A stretch of 64,000 bases of DNA from Pseudotabrizicola formosa (GTDB lineage Bacteria; Pseudomonadota; Alphaproteobacteria; Rhodobacterales; Rhodobacteraceae). Position 1 is the stretch's first letter, and every line of letters starts with the position of its first letter. Location: the NCBI RefSeq assembly GCF_002900965.1, contig NZ_PJOM01000002.1, positions 1,456,969-1,520,968 on the forward strand. Direction: 5' to 3'. Positions 63,023 through 64,000 of the stretch are shown one piece after another. The notes beneath the pieces were generated by a model that saw only the letters and a program-made list of their open reading frames with translations, was not told the DNA's origin and ran no database searches. The position numbers were made by a program, and so were the translations under genes.

Positions 63023-63519
63023 CACAACCAGCACCCGGTGCCGATTTTGACGAGGTCATGCTTCTTGTCGGGCGGCTCAACTACGCGTGGACGAACACCG
63101 AAAGTCTGTTGATCCATCTGATTGCTGGACTGGCAGGAACAAGCAAAGAAACCGCCGTCATCATATTCCTGACCCTGAACACGACGCGCGCTCGCGTCGA
63201 TCTGATCGAACGTCTGGTAAAGACAGACCCGCGCCAGCCGGAGGAGCGGCCACGGGTCTTGACCCTGACGCGTCAGCTGGTGGGGTTCTCCAGCCTGCGA
63301 AACCGCTACAATCATTGCATCTACTCTTTCGATGTCGAAGGCGGCTCCCCGAAAACAATACAGATGCGGATTTCAGACCGGCGAGATGCGATAAAACTGG
63401 GCCAGATCGAAGTACTTGATCAGCAGGCGCGCGCTGAGATTGGCAAGGCAATTGCAGGCTTGGGAGAGCTCAACAGAACGATCTGGCAACTGATCGCCGA
63501 TTTTAAGTATCCTGCCTGA
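63019..63519 (+). CDS. Conserved hypothetical protein coupled to the LuxR-type regulator
   Basis: 166 residues from ATG at 63019, overlapping the regulator's stop as ATGA. Mostly helical, soluble: LVGRLNYAWTNTESLLIHLI, TTRARVDLIERLV, FSSLRNRYNHCIYSF. The RNxxxH-like stretch in SLRNRYNHC recalls HEPN-type folds, but the match is weak. Function unknown; coupling suggests it modulates the regulator or the secretion locus. Confidence 0.8.
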   Translation: MTQPAPGADFDEVMLLVGRLNYAWTNTESLLIHLIAGLAGTSKETAVIIFLTLNTTRARVDLIERLVKTDPRQPEERPRVLTLTRQLVGFSSLRNRYNHCIYSFDVEGGSPKTIQMRISDRRDAIKLGQIEVLDQQARAEIGKAIAGLGELNRTIWQLIADFKYPA

Positions 63520-63531
63520 TTGAGGTGGTTA

Positions 63532-63631
63532 TGAACCGCGCCGGGTTTGCCGGAGGCTCCACCTCCTGAGTGGGATGGAGCATGATGAGCAAGACAATGA
63601 ACAAGTTTTCCGCTGAAGTGCGTGGGAAGTG
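63532..63631 (+). mobile_element. Left-end fragment of an IS3-family element
   Basis: TGAACCGCGCCGGGTTTGCC at 63532 resembles the terminal repeat and leader of IS3-type elements. A start MNKFSAEVRGK follows (from 63598), matching the opening of OrfA (KFSxEVRERAVRM), and then stops after 11 codons where the opposite-facing IS begins. Confidence 0.6.
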
Positions 63632-63647
63632 ACGTTGCCCCCGACTT

Positions 63648-64000
63648 TTATCCATGGTGAGCGAGACTCCGGGTTTGAGTTTTGCCCATTTGGGCGGGTT
63701 GGGCAACGGGGGCTGGCGCGGAGCTTTGCGGGTTACGCAGCGTCAGGCCCCGTTGCGGGGCGAAGGTTCGGGCAAATTCGGCTGGGGTCTGCCAGCCGAG
63801 GCGGGAGTGGGGCCGTTCGGTGTTGTAGTCCGTGCGCCAGGCGGCCAGTGTGGCGCGGGCATGGTGCAGGGACGGGAACAGGGTCTCGTTCAGGAGCTCG
63901 TCGCGCAGGCGGCCGTTGAAGCTTTCGATGAAGGCATTCTGGGTCGGCTTGCCTGGCGCGATGTAATGCCAGTCAAACTTGCGATCATCCACGAACTTCA
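63648..64000 (-). mobile_element. IS3-family transposase OrfB, C-terminal part (continues beyond the window)
   Basis: Minus-strand reading from the right edge: [40 protein letters not shown], then [20 protein letters not shown]. This is the last part of the DDE integrase including the catalytic Glu ([12 protein letters not shown]), followed by a Pro/Ala/Gln tail. The fragment here has no frameshift, so the copy may be intact. Confidence 0.92.

Overview
The window is a high-GC, gene-dense stretch of an alphaproteobacterial chromosome, most likely from the Rhodobacteraceae (Rhodobacter/Paracoccus relatives). The grounds are codon usage, ATGA-coupled operons, a VPLPA-type C-terminal sorting tail, an LdtR-like MarR protein, SdhE, and candidate EcfG-type promoters. 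No rRNA, tRNA or CRISPR array was seen. The genus is inference only.

Layout. 1-2.2 kb: riboflavin genes (ribB cut by the left edge, a small unknown protein, ribE). 2.4-6.9 kb: capsule export and Kdo-linker genes (kpsS, a Wza/KpsD-like lipoprotein, kpsC). 7.0-12.1 kb: housekeeping genes (MarR regulator, sdhE coupled to an XRE regulator, aspartate aminotransferase, selO, a periplasmic protein). 12.3-14.8 kb: modABC molybdate transporter. 14.9-18.4 kb: argE, 3-methyladenine DNA glycosylase, a FAD-dependent oxidoreductase. 18.6-27.6 kb: an uncharacterised catabolic locus around a GntR regulator, with an aldo/keto reductase-RidA fusion, a TIGR04076-like protein, a second aldo/keto reductase, a complete Liv-type ABC importer and an aspartate dehydrogenase-like enzyme. 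27.6-35.2 kb: kynA, then a Dpp-type peptide importer divergent from a dipeptidase. 35.4-38.7 kb: a secreted nuclease/phosphatase with a beta-strand repeat and a sorting tail, then a DeoR regulator.

38.9-40.0 kb is a graveyard of IS3-family fragments and a broken unknown gene. 40.1-46.1 kb: a sugar-acid locus (GntR regulator, TRAP transporter, galactonate dehydratase-like enzyme, SDR). 46.3-50.6 kb: a non-homologous end-joining module with two ku genes and a full three-domain ligD; each ku has a GGAAC-N16-xGTT promoter candidate. 50.9-53.5 kb: arsenic operon arsR-acr3-arsC-arsH with a clear operator.

53.5-63.5 kb is the most novel part. A type I secretion ABC transporter and adaptor are encoded with a 691-residue repeat-bearing protein and an extremely low-complexity acidic Gly/Asp/Ala/Ser protein (803 residues) that is the probable exported substrate. 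They are read toward lower coordinates from a roughly 700-bp AT-richer control region. A LuxR-type regulator and a coupled unknown protein are read the other way. The right edge is again IS3 debris.
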